Shown here piece by piece: positions 43,714 to 52,673 of a stretch of 64,000 bases of DNA. The position numbers and the translations under genes were made by a program. The stretch comes from Haladaptatus pallidirubidus. Lineage in GTDB: Archaea > Halobacteriota > Halobacteria > Halobacteriales > Haladaptataceae. The stretch is taken from assembly GCF_020700235.1 (NCBI RefSeq), contig NZ_CP085301.1, positions 434,001 through 498,000 of the forward strand, written 5' to 3'. Under the pieces are notes generated by a model, which was given only the letters and a program-made list of their open reading frames with translations, did not search any database and was not told the origin of the DNA. How positions within the stretch are numbered: the first letter of the stretch is position 1; each line of letters starts with the position of its first letter.

Positions 43714-45228
43714 ATGTCAGACAGTGGGCAGGCAGTCCGACCCCTGAAAGAGACGCTTCCTAATCCGGTAGAGGCAGACAATGTCATCTACAATCCGTCA
43801 CTCGAAGAGCTTCGCGAATTCTCGCGCGAGCTCGAAACCACGGCGGAGTTCGGCTCCCCGACCTACGTGAGCAGAGAACGTTCGCGCAACTCGGATAAGA
43901 CGAAAAACGCGATAGACGACGGGTTCGACTCGGAGGATTACACACACATAGAAAACGTGCTCGACTACGCACAGGAGAACGAAATCCTCTGCATCGACCG
44001 GCAAATGGGCCGCCACGCCGAGCACTCCTATCGATGCCGGTTGTACGTTCCCAAGGAGTACGGTCGCATCGCCCTCGCGTGGGCGAAGCTGTTCGAACCC
44101 GTCGAGGGTGAGGGCGAACCGGATTTCGTCACCGTACAGGTTCCGGAATGGGACGAAATTGCGATTCGAATCCTTCCCGAGGAAGGTCTCACTGCGGTTC
44201 TCGGAACCGACTACACCGGCGAGGCGAAAAAGTCGTTTCTCCGGCTGTTCATGTTCCACGCCAAACGTAAGGGCGGCCTCGGCCTCCACGCGGGAAGCAA
44301 ACGAGTGACGCTCCACGACGACGACGGCGAACTTCAGAACGTCGGACAGGCGTTCCTCGGACTCTCCGCGACCGGCAAATCGACGCTAACCGCCCACGGC
44401 CTCTGGTTCGACGAGGACGAGGGCGAGACGGCGACGATGCTTCAGGACGACGTGTGCGCCCTGCTCCCCGACGGTTCCATCGCGGGAAGCGAAGGCAACG
44501 GCCTGTACGTCAAAACCATCGGCCTGGACGCCGACGAACAGCCAGCCATGTACGACGCCGTGACCCACGAGTCCGCCGTCCTCGAAAACGTGGACGTGGC
44601 GGACGACGGCACCGTGGATTTCGACAGCGACCTCCACACCTCCAACGGTCGGGCGATCATCCTCCGCGACAATCTTTCATCTGCGGATGACGACATCGAC
44701 CTCGACGGGGTTGACCAAGTGTTCTTTATCACCCGCAATCCCGTCATGCCGCCGGTCGCCAAACTCTCATCTGAAGAGGCTGCGGTGGCGTTCATGCTCG
44801 GCGAATCCATCGAAACCAGCGCTGGCGACCCCTCTAAGGCAGGCGAATCCATCCGCGTGGTCGGGACCAACCCGTTCATCGTTGGGCCGAAAGGCGAAGA
44901 AGGAAATCGCTTCCGTACCCTCATCGACGACCTCGGCGTGGACTGTTTCGTCCTCAACACGGGCCACCTCGGCGGCAAGGACATCGGCGTCACTGAATCC
45001 GTGACGCTCCTCCGAGAAATCGCCCGCGGAACGGTCGAATGGACCGAAGACGAGGCCACCGGCCTCACGGTTCCGAGTTCGGTGCCCGACATCGGCATCG
45101 GGGAATTCGGCGTAGCCGACAACGTTTCCGACTACGAGACTGAACTGGAGAACCTGCGCACCGAACGACAGGTACACCTCGACACGTTCGACGACTTGGA
45201 CGAAGACATCAGGGACTCGGTTTACTAA
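43714..45228 (+). CDS. pckA: ATP-dependent phosphoenolpyruvate carboxykinase
   Basis: A 504-residue ATP-type PEPCK. The nucleotide loop is GLSATGKSTLTAHG (about residues 215-228), followed by the metal-binding acidic motif LQDDVCAL. QVFFITRNPVMPPVAKLS and the late NTGHLGGKDIGVTESV are family landmarks. The N-terminus (about 90 residues) is charged and halophile-specific. It converts oxaloacetate to PEP for gluconeogenesis. Monocistronic. Confidence 0.93.
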   Translation: MSDSGQAVRPLKETLPNPVEADNVIYNPSLEELREFSRELETTAEFGSPTYVSRERSRNSDKTKNAIDDGFDSEDYTHIENVLDYAQENEILCIDRQMGRHAEHSYRCRLYVPKEYGRIALAWAKLFEPVEGEGEPDFVTVQVPEWDEIAIRILPEEGLTAVLGTDYTGEAKKSFLRLFMFHAKRKGGLGLHAGSKRVTLHDDDGELQNVGQAFLGLSATGKSTLTAHGLWFDEDEGETATMLQDDVCALLPDGSIAGSEGNGLYVKTIGLDADEQPAMYDAVTHESAVLENVDVADDGTVDFDSDLHTSNGRAIILRDNLSSADDDIDLDGVDQVFFITRNPVMPPVAKLSSEEAAVAFMLGESIETSAGDPSKAGESIRVVGTNPFIVGPKGEEGNRFRTLIDDLGVDCFVLNTGHLGGKDIGVTESVTLLREIARGTVEWTEDEATGLTVPSSVPDIGIGEFGVADNVSDYETELENLRTERQVHLDTFDDLDEDIRDSVY

Positions 45229-45330
45229 ACGGCCCGTTCGCGGGTTTTCGAGCTGAAATCGAGATTTTCGGTTGTTTTTGAGGATAAAAAGAAACGAAAT
45301 CCGGGTAGTCGCTCGTCCGAGTAGACCCCG

Positions 45331-45834
45331 CTATTCCGAATCGAAACCGTTCATCACCGTTTCGAAATCCAACTCGGTGTCCACGGGTTCCGTGAAGACG
45401 AGTCGGTACCCATCGGGGTCTGCGAGCGTTACCTGCCGCGTGTTCCACGGCGTTTCTTCCGGCGCACTGACCACGGTTGTATCGTTCAATTGTGCGCGTT
45501 CGAACACGTCGTCCACTGTTTCGTTTTCCATGTTGAGGGTGAGCGACAGTCCGTGTCCGGCCAGTTCGGATGACGCTTGTGCAGTCTGCTCCGGATGTTC
45601 GGATTCGTCGGCGGGAACGAGCATCACATCCGCGTACTTGCGATAGCGAAGGTAAGCGATGCCCGGCAGTGGTGCGACTTCTCGAAATCCGGCGACCTCC
45701 CGACACCAGTCGGTCGAATCCTCCATGTCGGTCACCTCCATTCGGGCGAACATCGGTATCGGGTAAATGTCGATGTCGTTTGCTTCGTTCGATTGCGATT
45801 CTGTATCCGTCGGTTCGTCGTTTGGTGTCGGCAT
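45331..45834 (-). CDS. VOC/glyoxalase-family protein
   Basis: A 167-residue protein from MPTPNDEPTD (45834). After a 25-residue acidic linker it has one glyoxalase/bleomycin-resistance-type unit: MFARMEVTDMEDSTDWCREV, AYLRYRKYADVMLVPAD, then LSLTLNMENETVDDVFERAQ and VTLADPDGYRLVFTEP. Full activity needs two such units, so a dimer is expected. The reaction (isomerase, dioxygenase or resistance) cannot be told from sequence. It is convergent with pckA, separated by about 100 bp containing T-rich sequence. Confidence 0.85.
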   Translation of the reverse strand: MPTPNDEPTDTESQSNEANDIDIYPIPMFARMEVTDMEDSTDWCREVAGFREVAPLPGIAYLRYRKYADVMLVPADESEHPEQTAQASSELAGHGLSLTLNMENETVDDVFERAQLNDTTVVSAPEETPWNTRQVTLADPDGYRLVFTEPVDTELDFETVMNGFDSE

Positions 45835-46063
45835 CTGTCGTGATTTGTGGAACGTCGTCACTACGCAATGCGTAGGAACAGTTCCGAAAGCGGTGGCTCG
45901 ACCCACACCGAGTGGCGTGCTCGGTGCAGAACGAACGGAAACGAAAGAGACGGCGTTAAATCGCCATGGTAGATGTGTGTCCAGCAGAGATAGTATTTAT
46001 TCGTTTTGCCGGACGACTGAACATCCGAGAATCAGCTATCTTCCTCGCCCCCGTCTATGGCAT

Positions 46064-47278
46064 ATGAACGTCCACTTCGAGGATGCAACGTTCGACTACC
46101 AGACGCTCAGGGCCATGAGTTACGCAACCTATGGTGGGGCCGAACCGGGCGAATGTCTAGCCACGGTCGAAAACATCGGCGAGGGTGATTTCGAAGGATG
46201 GTTCACCGAATGGCGACGAACCGCCGACCGTGTCGCCGAAACGGCCCGAACCGCGCTCGACGGCAGGCACCGCGAAACCGCACGAGGGGCGTTTTTTCGG
46301 GCGCACAACTACTACCGAACCGCGGAGTTTTTCCTCGATTCGGACGACCCACGACGACTCCCGACCTACGAGCGAAGCAGGGAGACGTTCAGAAGCGCGC
46401 TCGGCTTGCTCGATACGCCCACCCAGCAGGTCGAAATTCCGTACGAAGATACTACTCTTCCGGGGTACTGGTTCGTTCCCGAGGCGAGCGATAACGACGG
46501 TGATGGAACCGAAAAATCGTTTCCGACCGTCGTCTGTCTCGGCGGGTTCGACTCGATTGCGGAGGAACTGTATTTCCTCTGTGGCGTTGCGACGGCGCTC
46601 GAACGCGGGTATTCGTGCCTCGTCTTCGACGGGCCGGGACAGGGCGCACCGCTTCGACTCGAAGGGCTGCGGGCGCGACCCGACTGGGAGGCCGTCGTCG
46701 GCCCAGTCCTCGATTTTCTCGAAGAAAAATCCGATGCGAACGAAACGCGCATCGCCCTCCTCGGCGCGAGCATGGGTGGCTATTACGCGCCGCGAGCCGC
46801 GGCGGGAGACGACAGGGTATCGGCCTGCATCGCGTTCGACCACTGTTTCGACCTCTGGTCTGCGTCGGCCCACGGACAGGAACGAATCGCGAATATCGTC
46901 GACCACGCCCCCGGCGCGGTCGTGAACGCATTGGCCTCGTTCGGCGCGCGATTCGATCCGGGAGCGCGCTGGCAGCTGGAGAATTCCAGTTGGGTGTTCG
47001 GCACCGACGCCGCCGCCCTCCGTCGGACGGTTCGGGAGTACTCGCTTCGCGACGTTGCAGACCGAATCACCTGTCCGACGCTCGCGCTAGCAGGCGAGGA
47101 CGACCACTTGATTCCATTGCCACTCGTCTACGAGTTCGTGGACGCCATCGCCGGGCCGACGACCCTTCGCGTGTTTCGCACGGAGGAGGGCGCGGGCGAA
47201 CACTGCCAACTCGGCAACCTTTCGCTGGCCCACGGAGAAATTTACGATTGGTTGGACGACCGTTTTTCGGGCGTCTAG
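46064..47278 (+). CDS. alpha/beta hydrolase with helical N-terminal domain
   Basis: A 404-residue protein. Residues 1-130 are helical and include RRTADRVAETARTALDGRHR and SRETFRSALGLLD. The hydrolase core has the nucleophile in LLGASMGGYYAPRAA (about residues 229-243), the acid in LALAGEDDHLIPLP and the His in GAGEHCQLGN. This arrangement is close to carbon-carbon hydrolases of the 2,6-dihydropseudooxynicotine type and related acylpeptidase-like enzymes. ATG 46064 is chosen; TATTTATTCG lies further upstream (about 45993). Confidence 0.87.
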   Translation: MNVHFEDATFDYQTLRAMSYATYGGAEPGECLATVENIGEGDFEGWFTEWRRTADRVAETARTALDGRHRETARGAFFRAHNYYRTAEFFLDSDDPRRLPTYERSRETFRSALGLLDTPTQQVEIPYEDTTLPGYWFVPEASDNDGDGTEKSFPTVVCLGGFDSIAEELYFLCGVATALERGYSCLVFDGPGQGAPLRLEGLRARPDWEAVVGPVLDFLEEKSDANETRIALLGASMGGYYAPRAAAGDDRVSACIAFDHCFDLWSASAHGQERIANIVDHAPGAVVNALASFGARFDPGARWQLENSSWVFGTDAAALRRTVREYSLRDVADRITCPTLALAGEDDHLIPLPLVYEFVDAIAGPTTLRVFRTEEGAGEHCQLGNLSLAHGEIYDWLDDRFSGV

Positions 47279-47314
47279 CGACTCTCACACACATCGTCGA
47301 ACGACCGTCGCCCC

Positions 47315-47740
47315 TCAGTCCGCGCTCTCTTCCCGAGTGAGTTCGTCGAGCGACGGGAGAACGTCGAGTTGCTGGAGCAACCCGAGGGCGTCGTAGTTTG
47401 TCCACATCTCGACGATGTTTCCGTCCTCGACGCGATACATCTCCATACCCGAGACGGTCACCCGTTCGCCCTCGTGGGTTCCACGAGCCGTGTATCGAAG
47501 CGACACGAGGTCGTCTTCGGCGAGCTCGATATCGACCCTGTACCGAGCGTCGGGAAAGGCCCGACGAAACGTCTCCACGTACTCCCGATACTCCTCCCGA
47601 CCCTGTTCTTCGTTCGGCGACGACGGGTCGTGGAGCACGAAGTCCTCGTCGTATATCTCGTCGATAATCTCCGTTTTCCCCTTCGACCAAATCTCCTCGG
47701 CGTCGCGCCGAACGAGTTTTTGGTTTGTTTCTGTAGTCAT
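47315..47740 (-). CDS. SnoaL-like polyketide cyclase / ester cyclase-family protein
   Basis: A 141-residue NTF2-fold protein. DAEEIWSKGKTEIIDEIYDE opens the fold; FRRAFPDARYRVDIELAEDD and GTHEGERVTVSGMEMYRVED are typical of SnoaL-like/ester cyclase proteins, ending NIVEMWTNYDALGLLQQLDV. Most members are uncharacterised; the family ranges from aldol cyclases to binding proteins. It is convergent with the hydrolase at 46.1-47.3 kb. Confidence 0.88.
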   Translation of the reverse strand: MTTETNQKLVRRDAEEIWSKGKTEIIDEIYDEDFVLHDPSSPNEEQGREEYREYVETFRRAFPDARYRVDIELAEDDLVSLRYTARGTHEGERVTVSGMEMYRVEDGNIVEMWTNYDALGLLQQLDVLPSLDELTREESAD

Positions 47741-47895
47741 ACTCTCCCCATCGGGAATCGTCGGATATCGTTATCAAACGTGGGGCCGACGCACACTGGT
47801 GTAGCGACGCGCCCACCGTCGGGGTGGCGGTGGTGACGGACTACGCTATCGAAACGTTCTTTTTAGTGGTCGAATAACTTCGCGCTCCGGCCGAA

Positions 47896-48429
47896 ATGGC
47901 AAACAGAAAAAGACCGCCGATGAACAGAATAATGGTTCTCGGTTCGCCCGGAGCGGGAAAGACTACGTTCGCTAAGCGGTTGGGTCGCGCACTGGACAGG
48001 CCCGTCACGCACCTCGACGCGCGGTTCTGGGAACCCGGATGGGAAAAGCCGAACCGCGACGACTGGGAGGAAACGCACCGGAATCTCATCGAGCGACCGA
48101 AGTGGATACTGGACGGGAATTACGGAAGTACCATCGACACGCGAATCGACGCGGCAGATACCGTGATTTTCCTTTCAGTCCCGCGGTACGTTTGTCTCTA
48201 TCGGATTCTCGAACGATGGTTTCGAAACCGTGGCGGGACGCGCGCCGATATGGCCGAGGGCTGTGAGGAGAAAGTCGATACGGAATTTTTGCGGTACGTC
48301 TGGAACTTTCCCGCGGAGAAGATCCCGGCGATGGAACGGAAGTTCGAACGGACGGGAGAGGATACGGCCGTGATTCGCCTGCATTCGAACGCGGAGTGGG
48401 ATGCCTTTCTCGCCCGACTCGAAGGATAA
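47896..48429 (+). CDS. AAA_18/FlaR-like P-loop nucleotide kinase-like protein
   Basis: A 177-residue P-loop protein. Walker A is GSPGAGKTT (residues 16-24), followed by FAKRLGRALDRPVTHLDARF and the WILDGNYGSTIDTRID phrase typical of the DNA topology modulation protein (FlaR) family. CLYRILERWFRNRGGTR supplies the lid region. It is adenylate-kinase-like; the substrate is not known. A TTTTTAGTGG box about 27 bp before 47896 suits a leaderless start; ATG 47920 is in frame. Confidence 0.88.
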   Translation: MANRKRPPMNRIMVLGSPGAGKTTFAKRLGRALDRPVTHLDARFWEPGWEKPNRDDWEETHRNLIERPKWILDGNYGSTIDTRIDAADTVIFLSVPRYVCLYRILERWFRNRGGTRADMAEGCEEKVDTEFLRYVWNFPAEKIPAMERKFERTGEDTAVIRLHSNAEWDAFLARLEG

Positions 48430-48444
48430 ATCGGAAGACACCGT

Positions 48445-49398
48445 TCAGACGATTCGATTGACCATGCGGTCGAGGGTACCTGCCGCGAGCGCATCGTAGT
48501 TGGCCACGATTATTTCTCGCCAGCGTCCCGGCTTGTGGGGCGTCGAACCGGCCATGTGCGGCGTGAGAACTGCGTTCGAGAGGTTCCACAGCGGCGAAGC
48601 GGGCGGGAGCGGTTCCGTCGAAAACACGTCGAGCCCGGCACCCCGAATCAGACGATTCTGGAGCGCGCGTATCAGGGCCGCTTCGTCCACTACGTCGCCG
48701 CGGGCGATGTTGACCAGCACAGCATCGCTCGGCATGAGTCGGAACTCCTCCGACCCGAGAAGTCCTTCGGTTTCGTCCGTCAGCGGACAAGCGAGGACGA
48801 CATAGTCCGCTCGACGAAGCACCTCGCGGTAATCGTCGGCGGGAAAACAGTCGTCGAGAATTGCTGGGGCAGTCTCGACGCTTCGCTTCGTTCCGATAAC
48901 CGTCATTCCGAGTCCAGCACTCAACTCCGCGACGCGGGTTCCGATTGCGCCGACGCCGATGATTCCGAGCGTCTTTCCGCGGAGTTCGCCGCCCTCGAAC
49001 CGTTCCCAGACGCCACGGGACTGTTGACGGACGCCGACGTGAAGGCGTCGTTCGAACGTCAGGAGAAACCACAGCACTTGCTCCGCGATTGGCTCGGCGT
49101 GAACGCCGGAGGCGTTCGTCAGGGCGATGTCCCGCGCTTCGAGTGCGTCTCGGTCGTAGCGGTCAACTCCGGCGCTGAGCACCTGCACCCAGCGAAGGTT
49201 TTTCGCCGCGTCGAGCATCTCCTCGGAGAGTCCCGCCGTGATGATTCCGTCGGCCCCGGGAAGCAGTTCGAACGCTTCTTCGGGCGTTCGGGCCCGAGCG
49301 AGGCCGCCGTCGGGAAGGTGACCATCGAGTTCGGCGTAGAGGTCGGATGCGGTGTCGGGCCTGAGGCGATGGGTTAGCAGGAGCGTCGGGTCGGTCAT
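48445..49398 (-). CDS. D-2-hydroxyacid dehydrogenase
   Basis: A 317-residue NAD-dependent D-isomer 2-hydroxyacid dehydrogenase. The nucleotide fold is KTLGIIGVGAIGTRVAELSA (about residues 141-160). The catalytic Arg is in NIARGDVVDEAALI, Glu in STEPLPPASPLW and His in TPHMAGSTPHKPG. It interconverts 2-oxoacids and D-2-hydroxyacids. ATG 49398 is preferred to GTG 49407. The gene ends 16 bp from the convergent kinase-like gene. Confidence 0.93.
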   Translation of the reverse strand: MTDPTLLLTHRLRPDTASDLYAELDGHLPDGGLARARTPEEAFELLPGADGIITAGLSEEMLDAAKNLRWVQVLSAGVDRYDRDALEARDIALTNASGVHAEPIAEQVLWFLLTFERRLHVGVRQQSRGVWERFEGGELRGKTLGIIGVGAIGTRVAELSAGLGMTVIGTKRSVETAPAILDDCFPADDYREVLRRADYVVLACPLTDETEGLLGSEEFRLMPSDAVLVNIARGDVVDEAALIRALQNRLIRGAGLDVFSTEPLPPASPLWNLSNAVLTPHMAGSTPHKPGRWREIIVANYDALAAGTLDRMVNRIV

Positions 49399-49511
49399 AC
49401 TGCTCACGACGGGAGACGGGGTGGTAGCGTTTTACTTCGCGGAAATCCGGGAAAAGCGACCGTTATGAAGGTAGTAATCGGTTTTTTAGGAAATGACGCC
49501 GAAATCTGGGG

Positions 49512-49546
49512 CCGAATCGTCTCCGCGATTCGCGGAGACGATTCGG
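49512..49546. terminator. perfect 17-bp hairpin downstream of a minus-strand gene
   Basis: CCGAATCGTCTCCGCGA (49512-49528) and its exact complement (49530-49546) with one T between. It lies 13 bp past the stop of the small membrane gene at 49559-49777 and upstream of the dehydrogenase. It could terminate the former, although no long T run follows on the minus strand. Confidence 0.45.
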
Positions 49547-49558
49547 AACGGTGGCCCC

Positions 49559-49777
49559 TCAGTTCAGCGTCTCCACTTCGTTCGTCAAATCCTGCGGCTC
49601 ATCGACCGGGCCGTTGACGAATAGGCCGTGGCCGATGATGGCACACGCGACGATGCCCGCCGAGATAGTCGCGACCGGGATCGAAACCGAGGTTAGCAAC
49701 CCGACGCCAGCCCCGACGGACATACTGACGGCGATACTGAGTAGGACGAGGTCGTAATACTGCCATTCGTATGCCAT
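49559..49777 (-). CDS. small two-helix membrane protein
   Basis: A 72-residue protein: MAYEWQYYDLVLLSIAVSMS begins the first helix, and IPVATISAGIVACAIIGHGL forms the second. The tail NGPVDEPQDLTNEVETLN is acidic and presumably cytoplasmic. The pattern is common among haloarchaeal proteins of unknown function. It is divergent from a frameshifted exported-protein gene. Confidence 0.65.
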   Translation of the reverse strand: MAYEWQYYDLVLLSIAVSMSVGAGVGLLTSVSIPVATISAGIVACAIIGHGLFVNGPVDEPQDLTNEVETLN

Positions 49778-49818
49778 GCGATACTGTTGTTCTTCTAGCC
49801 ACGAAAAAGTGGGGGCGA

Positions 49819-50063
49819 ATGGTCGGGAGTTCGACAGAGGGTCAGACGAAGAACGGATTCGTCGTCCTCGCGCTAGCGGTGCTGCTCACGTTCGGAGCCG
49901 CGACGGTCGATGTATCACTGAGCGTGTTTTCCGCAGCGAAACGCTCGATTCGGGCAACATCGTTGCCGGAACGGAGACGAACAGTGAATCGACCGAATCG
50001 GTTGCGATTTCGAACTCAACGACGATTCCAGCGGGAACGAATACCACCGTGGAAACCGGATAG
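49819..50063 (+). pseudogene. small exported protein interrupted by a frameshift
   Basis: From ATG 49819 one frame encodes KNGFVVLALAVLLTFGAATV, a signal-like helix, then DVSLSVFS. After about 49933 the sense continues in the next frame with SETLDSGNIVAGTETNSEST and ends TNTTVETG at TAG 50061-50063. One added base (TCCGaCAGC) would restore SVFSDSETLDSGNIVAG. That phrase resembles the start of mature SipW/TasA-type and related haloarchaeal exported proteins. The joined product would be about 80 residues. Either a real frameshift or an assembly error. Confidence 0.5.
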
Positions 50064-50161
50064 CAAAAATGCGTTCTCGTCGGGGGGTCGCGTTTCCGAC
50101 GCGATCGAAGACGGGATACTGACAGCGCGTCGTTCGAGTATCTAAAAATTGCGCCAGCTGC

Positions 50162-51715
50162 TCACCGAACTCGCGCTTCCCAGTGAACGGTTTCTGGCGA
50201 ATCGATCGGTTCACCGTCGATACCGACCACGGCGGCAGTGAACGTGTCGTCGCCGATTTCGGCCGGAAACGCCCGATTCGTGGATTCGGTTTGAAGCACG
50301 ACGCTCGTTGGCGGTTCCGCGAGTCCGTGTTGAATCGTCTCGCCGTCAGCGAGGGCTGCTCGACCGCCGTTTTCGGTCGCGTATCCGACGTTATCACGGA
50401 CGAGCGCCGGAGAGCTCGTGAATCGGAGCGCCGCGGGTTCGCCGAAGGTGTTGCCGACCACTTTCGTTCCCTCGTGTTCGCCCTCGATGTCGATGCCCAC
50501 GCGTTGCGCTGGCGCGTCCCGGTCGTCGTACACGTCGTTGTTCGATACTATCGCGTACCGGTATGGCTTCGTCCCGCCAGCGAGTCGAATCCCCGCCGCG
50601 TCGTCGCTGGCGACACCGTTTCGGAAGATGGAGTTTCCGGTGACGCGCAGATGGTCACCGCCGTTCTCGAATCGAATCCCCGACTGCCCGTTTTCGAAGA
50701 CGGTGGCGTTCGAGACGGAAACCGTTCCATCGACGGTCGCCGCGACGAACGCGCCACAGCCGTCGTTCCCCGAGAGTTGACAGTTCGCCACGTCGAGCAC
50801 TGTTCCAGCGCCGTCGAGCACCGCAACGCCGTGGACGCCGTTATCGACCGCGTGGCAGTCGGCGACGCGGTGTTCGCTCGCGGGCGGCGACGTGTCGTCC
50901 TTGTCGCTGATGACGAAGCCGTGTTCGTCGTTTTCGGTCGCCGAACAGCCGACGAACTTCACACACCTGTCCGCCGAGTCACGGAAACCGATGCGGTTTC
51001 CGCGTGCGGTACATCCCGTCGCCGTCATGAAACCGGCGTGAACGTTCTCGGCGTCGGGGCCTTGCGCTTCGAACATCACGCCGTTGTTCCCGTTGTCCGC
51101 GGCGTGGCAGTCCGAGACGACGACAGTTTCCGCCGAAAATCGACCCGCGCCGATGCCGATGCCGTTCGCCCCGATGTCACCGGGCGACCAAAGTCGCCCG
51201 TTCTGCTCGGCGATGCAACCGTGAACGAGACTATCGACCATGAAATCCGTCCCGATGCCGGTGGCGGGCGCGCCGTAGGCGTGGACCGAGACGATTCGAC
51301 ACCGTTTCACGTTTTGGAAATAGATGCACTTCTCGCCCGTGGAGTACGTCTCCCCGTCGCCGAGTGGCGAGCAATCGATGGTCATCGCCTCGACCGAGAG
51401 GTCGGTTAGCGGATCGTCCGGGGTTCCGAATCCTTCGAGCGCCGCATAGTCGTCCCCGTCAGCGAGCAGCGTCGTCGCGCCCATTCCCGCCCCGCGGAAT
51501 CGGACGCCGGAGCGAAGCGTCACGGGTGATTCGACGCGGTACGTTCCGGGCGGCAGATAGACGCTTCCATCGCCGTCCGCCGCCGCGACCACGGCGTCCT
51601 GAATCGCCGCCGCATCGGGAGTCGTTCCGTCGCCCGTCGCGCCGTACGCCGTCACGTCGTGCCGGCCAGCGAACGCGGCGTTTTCGGTCGATGTGTCGCC
51701 CAGTTCGTCGGTCAT
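50162..51715 (-). CDS. right-handed beta-helix (pectate lyase superfamily) protein
   Basis: A 517-residue protein. VTAYGATGDGTTPDAAAIQD (about residues 20-40) with GSVYLPPGTYRVESPVTL is the pectate_lyase_3/Pgh-type opening. About a dozen beta-helix coils follow (for example HGFVISDKDD, GVHGVAVLDGAG, NQSGIRFE-like NGQSGIRFENGG). The last 80 residues form a separate beta domain (VVLQTESTNRAF). No signal peptide is visible from the ATG at 51715, although this family is usually exported. A 48-residue hydrophobic frame overlaps its start. Confidence 0.85.
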   Translation of the reverse strand: MTDELGDTSTENAAFAGRHDVTAYGATGDGTTPDAAAIQDAVVAAADGDGSVYLPPGTYRVESPVTLRSGVRFRGAGMGATTLLADGDDYAALEGFGTPDDPLTDLSVEAMTIDCSPLGDGETYSTGEKCIYFQNVKRCRIVSVHAYGAPATGIGTDFMVDSLVHGCIAEQNGRLWSPGDIGANGIGIGAGRFSAETVVVSDCHAADNGNNGVMFEAQGPDAENVHAGFMTATGCTARGNRIGFRDSADRCVKFVGCSATENDEHGFVISDKDDTSPPASEHRVADCHAVDNGVHGVAVLDGAGTVLDVANCQLSGNDGCGAFVAATVDGTVSVSNATVFENGQSGIRFENGGDHLRVTGNSIFRNGVASDDAAGIRLAGGTKPYRYAIVSNNDVYDDRDAPAQRVGIDIEGEHEGTKVVGNTFGEPAALRFTSSPALVRDNVGYATENGGRAALADGETIQHGLAEPPTSVVLQTESTNRAFPAEIGDDTFTAAVVGIDGEPIDSPETVHWEARVR

Positions 51716-51858
51716 AGGATTCCGTTTCGGACGAACCGGCGAAATCGTTCCGGCCGGTTTCGGGGATTGACAGTCGTACAAAGCGTCACTAGAAGGAAGG
51801 CGTCACTAATTACGAGGGCACGGCTTGCGACGAGAAGTAGCAGTAACAGCAGTTTCAT
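51712..51858 (-). CDS. 48-residue hydrophobic peptide overlapping the beta-helix gene start
   Basis: A 48-codon frame from ATG 51858. It begins MKLLLLLLLVASRALVISDA, a signal-like or membrane helix, and ends in an Arg-rich tail (RPERFRRFVRNG). Its TGA overlaps the downstream ATG as ATGA (51712-51715), the usual coupling signal. TTATTTT lies about 34 bp and GGTGA about 11 bases before its ATG. It could be a leader peptide that couples translation. Family unknown. Confidence 0.4.
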   Translation of the reverse strand: MKLLLLLLLVASRALVISDAFLLVTLCTTVNPRNRPERFRRFVRNGIL

Positions 51859-51936
51859 CGACAATCCCTCACCCAGTTCCCAAAATAAGGCACGACAATC
51901 CTGCCTTCCGAACCGGAACCGACGAAATCGCCGAAA

Positions 51937-52593
51937 TCACACTCGAAGCAGGTCTCGAATTTCGCGAAGCCCCCGAACTTCGTACGTTGGATCGACCGAA
52001 AGTTCGTACTCCGCACGATGCGGCCTGCGGATGAACACGGAATCGAGGTCGGCGCTGTGGGCCGCGACCACGTCGCTTTCGCTGTCGCCGACGAAGAGGG
52101 CGGTGTCGACACCGATGTCGGAAAGCGCCTGCTCCAAAAAGTACGGTTCGGGCTTCTTCCGGTGGAACGCGTCGAGCGTCGGCGGCCTCCCGTAGTACGT
52201 CTCGAAATGCCTGCTGAGGTCGAAATGGTCGAGCATGAACTCGATGGTCGCGTGCTGGTTCGAACTGACGATTCCCATCGGGCGAGTGAACGACTCCAGC
52301 GCGTCCACGTCGTCGTAGGTCGTGGTTCGTCCCGCTTCGAGTTCGCGCAGTTGGGCGTCGGAGGCCGCGGTGTCGCGGGCCTCCCAGAACTCGGCCGGGT
52401 CGAAATCGTAGGCCTCGCACACCCGCTTTAAGTCGTCGGGGGTTACGCTACGCGACACCGCGTCCAGATGGTCGTCTTCTGGTTCCGTATCGAACTCGGC
52501 GAACGCGGACAGTGCGGCCTCGCGGAGGACGGTTCCGTTCGGCGGTTTCACCAGCACGCCGTCGTTGTCGAACAACACCGCATCGTAGCTCAT
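51937..52593 (-). CDS. HAD-superfamily hydrolase
   Basis: A 218-residue HAD protein from ATG 52593. Motif I is VLFDNDGVLVKPP with DxN in place of the usual DxD at the second position, as in some beta-phosphoglucomutase-like and other members. Motif II is the Ser of GIVSSNQHATI, motif III the Lys of FHRKKPEPYF, and motif IV FVGDSESDVVAAHSADLDSV. The second Asp of motif I acts as acid/base in phosphatases, so an Asn there may change the reaction. Confidence 0.88.
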   Translation of the reverse strand: MSYDAVLFDNDGVLVKPPNGTVLREAALSAFAEFDTEPEDDHLDAVSRSVTPDDLKRVCEAYDFDPAEFWEARDTAASDAQLRELEAGRTTTYDDVDALESFTRPMGIVSSNQHATIEFMLDHFDLSRHFETYYGRPPTLDAFHRKKPEPYFLEQALSDIGVDTALFVGDSESDVVAAHSADLDSVFIRRPHRAEYELSVDPTYEVRGLREIRDLLRV

Positions 52594-52673
52594 TTTCGAG
52601 ACGATTACTCGGAGAATAGTTATCGCTGGCGATTTCGATACCGTATTTGCTGTTTCGGCGGCCTTCGGTACCG

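Noticed and set aside
50183-51409. A 408-codon plus-strand frame opposite the beta-helix gene
   Set aside because: No domain and antisense composition; the minus-strand protein has clear beta-helix repeats.
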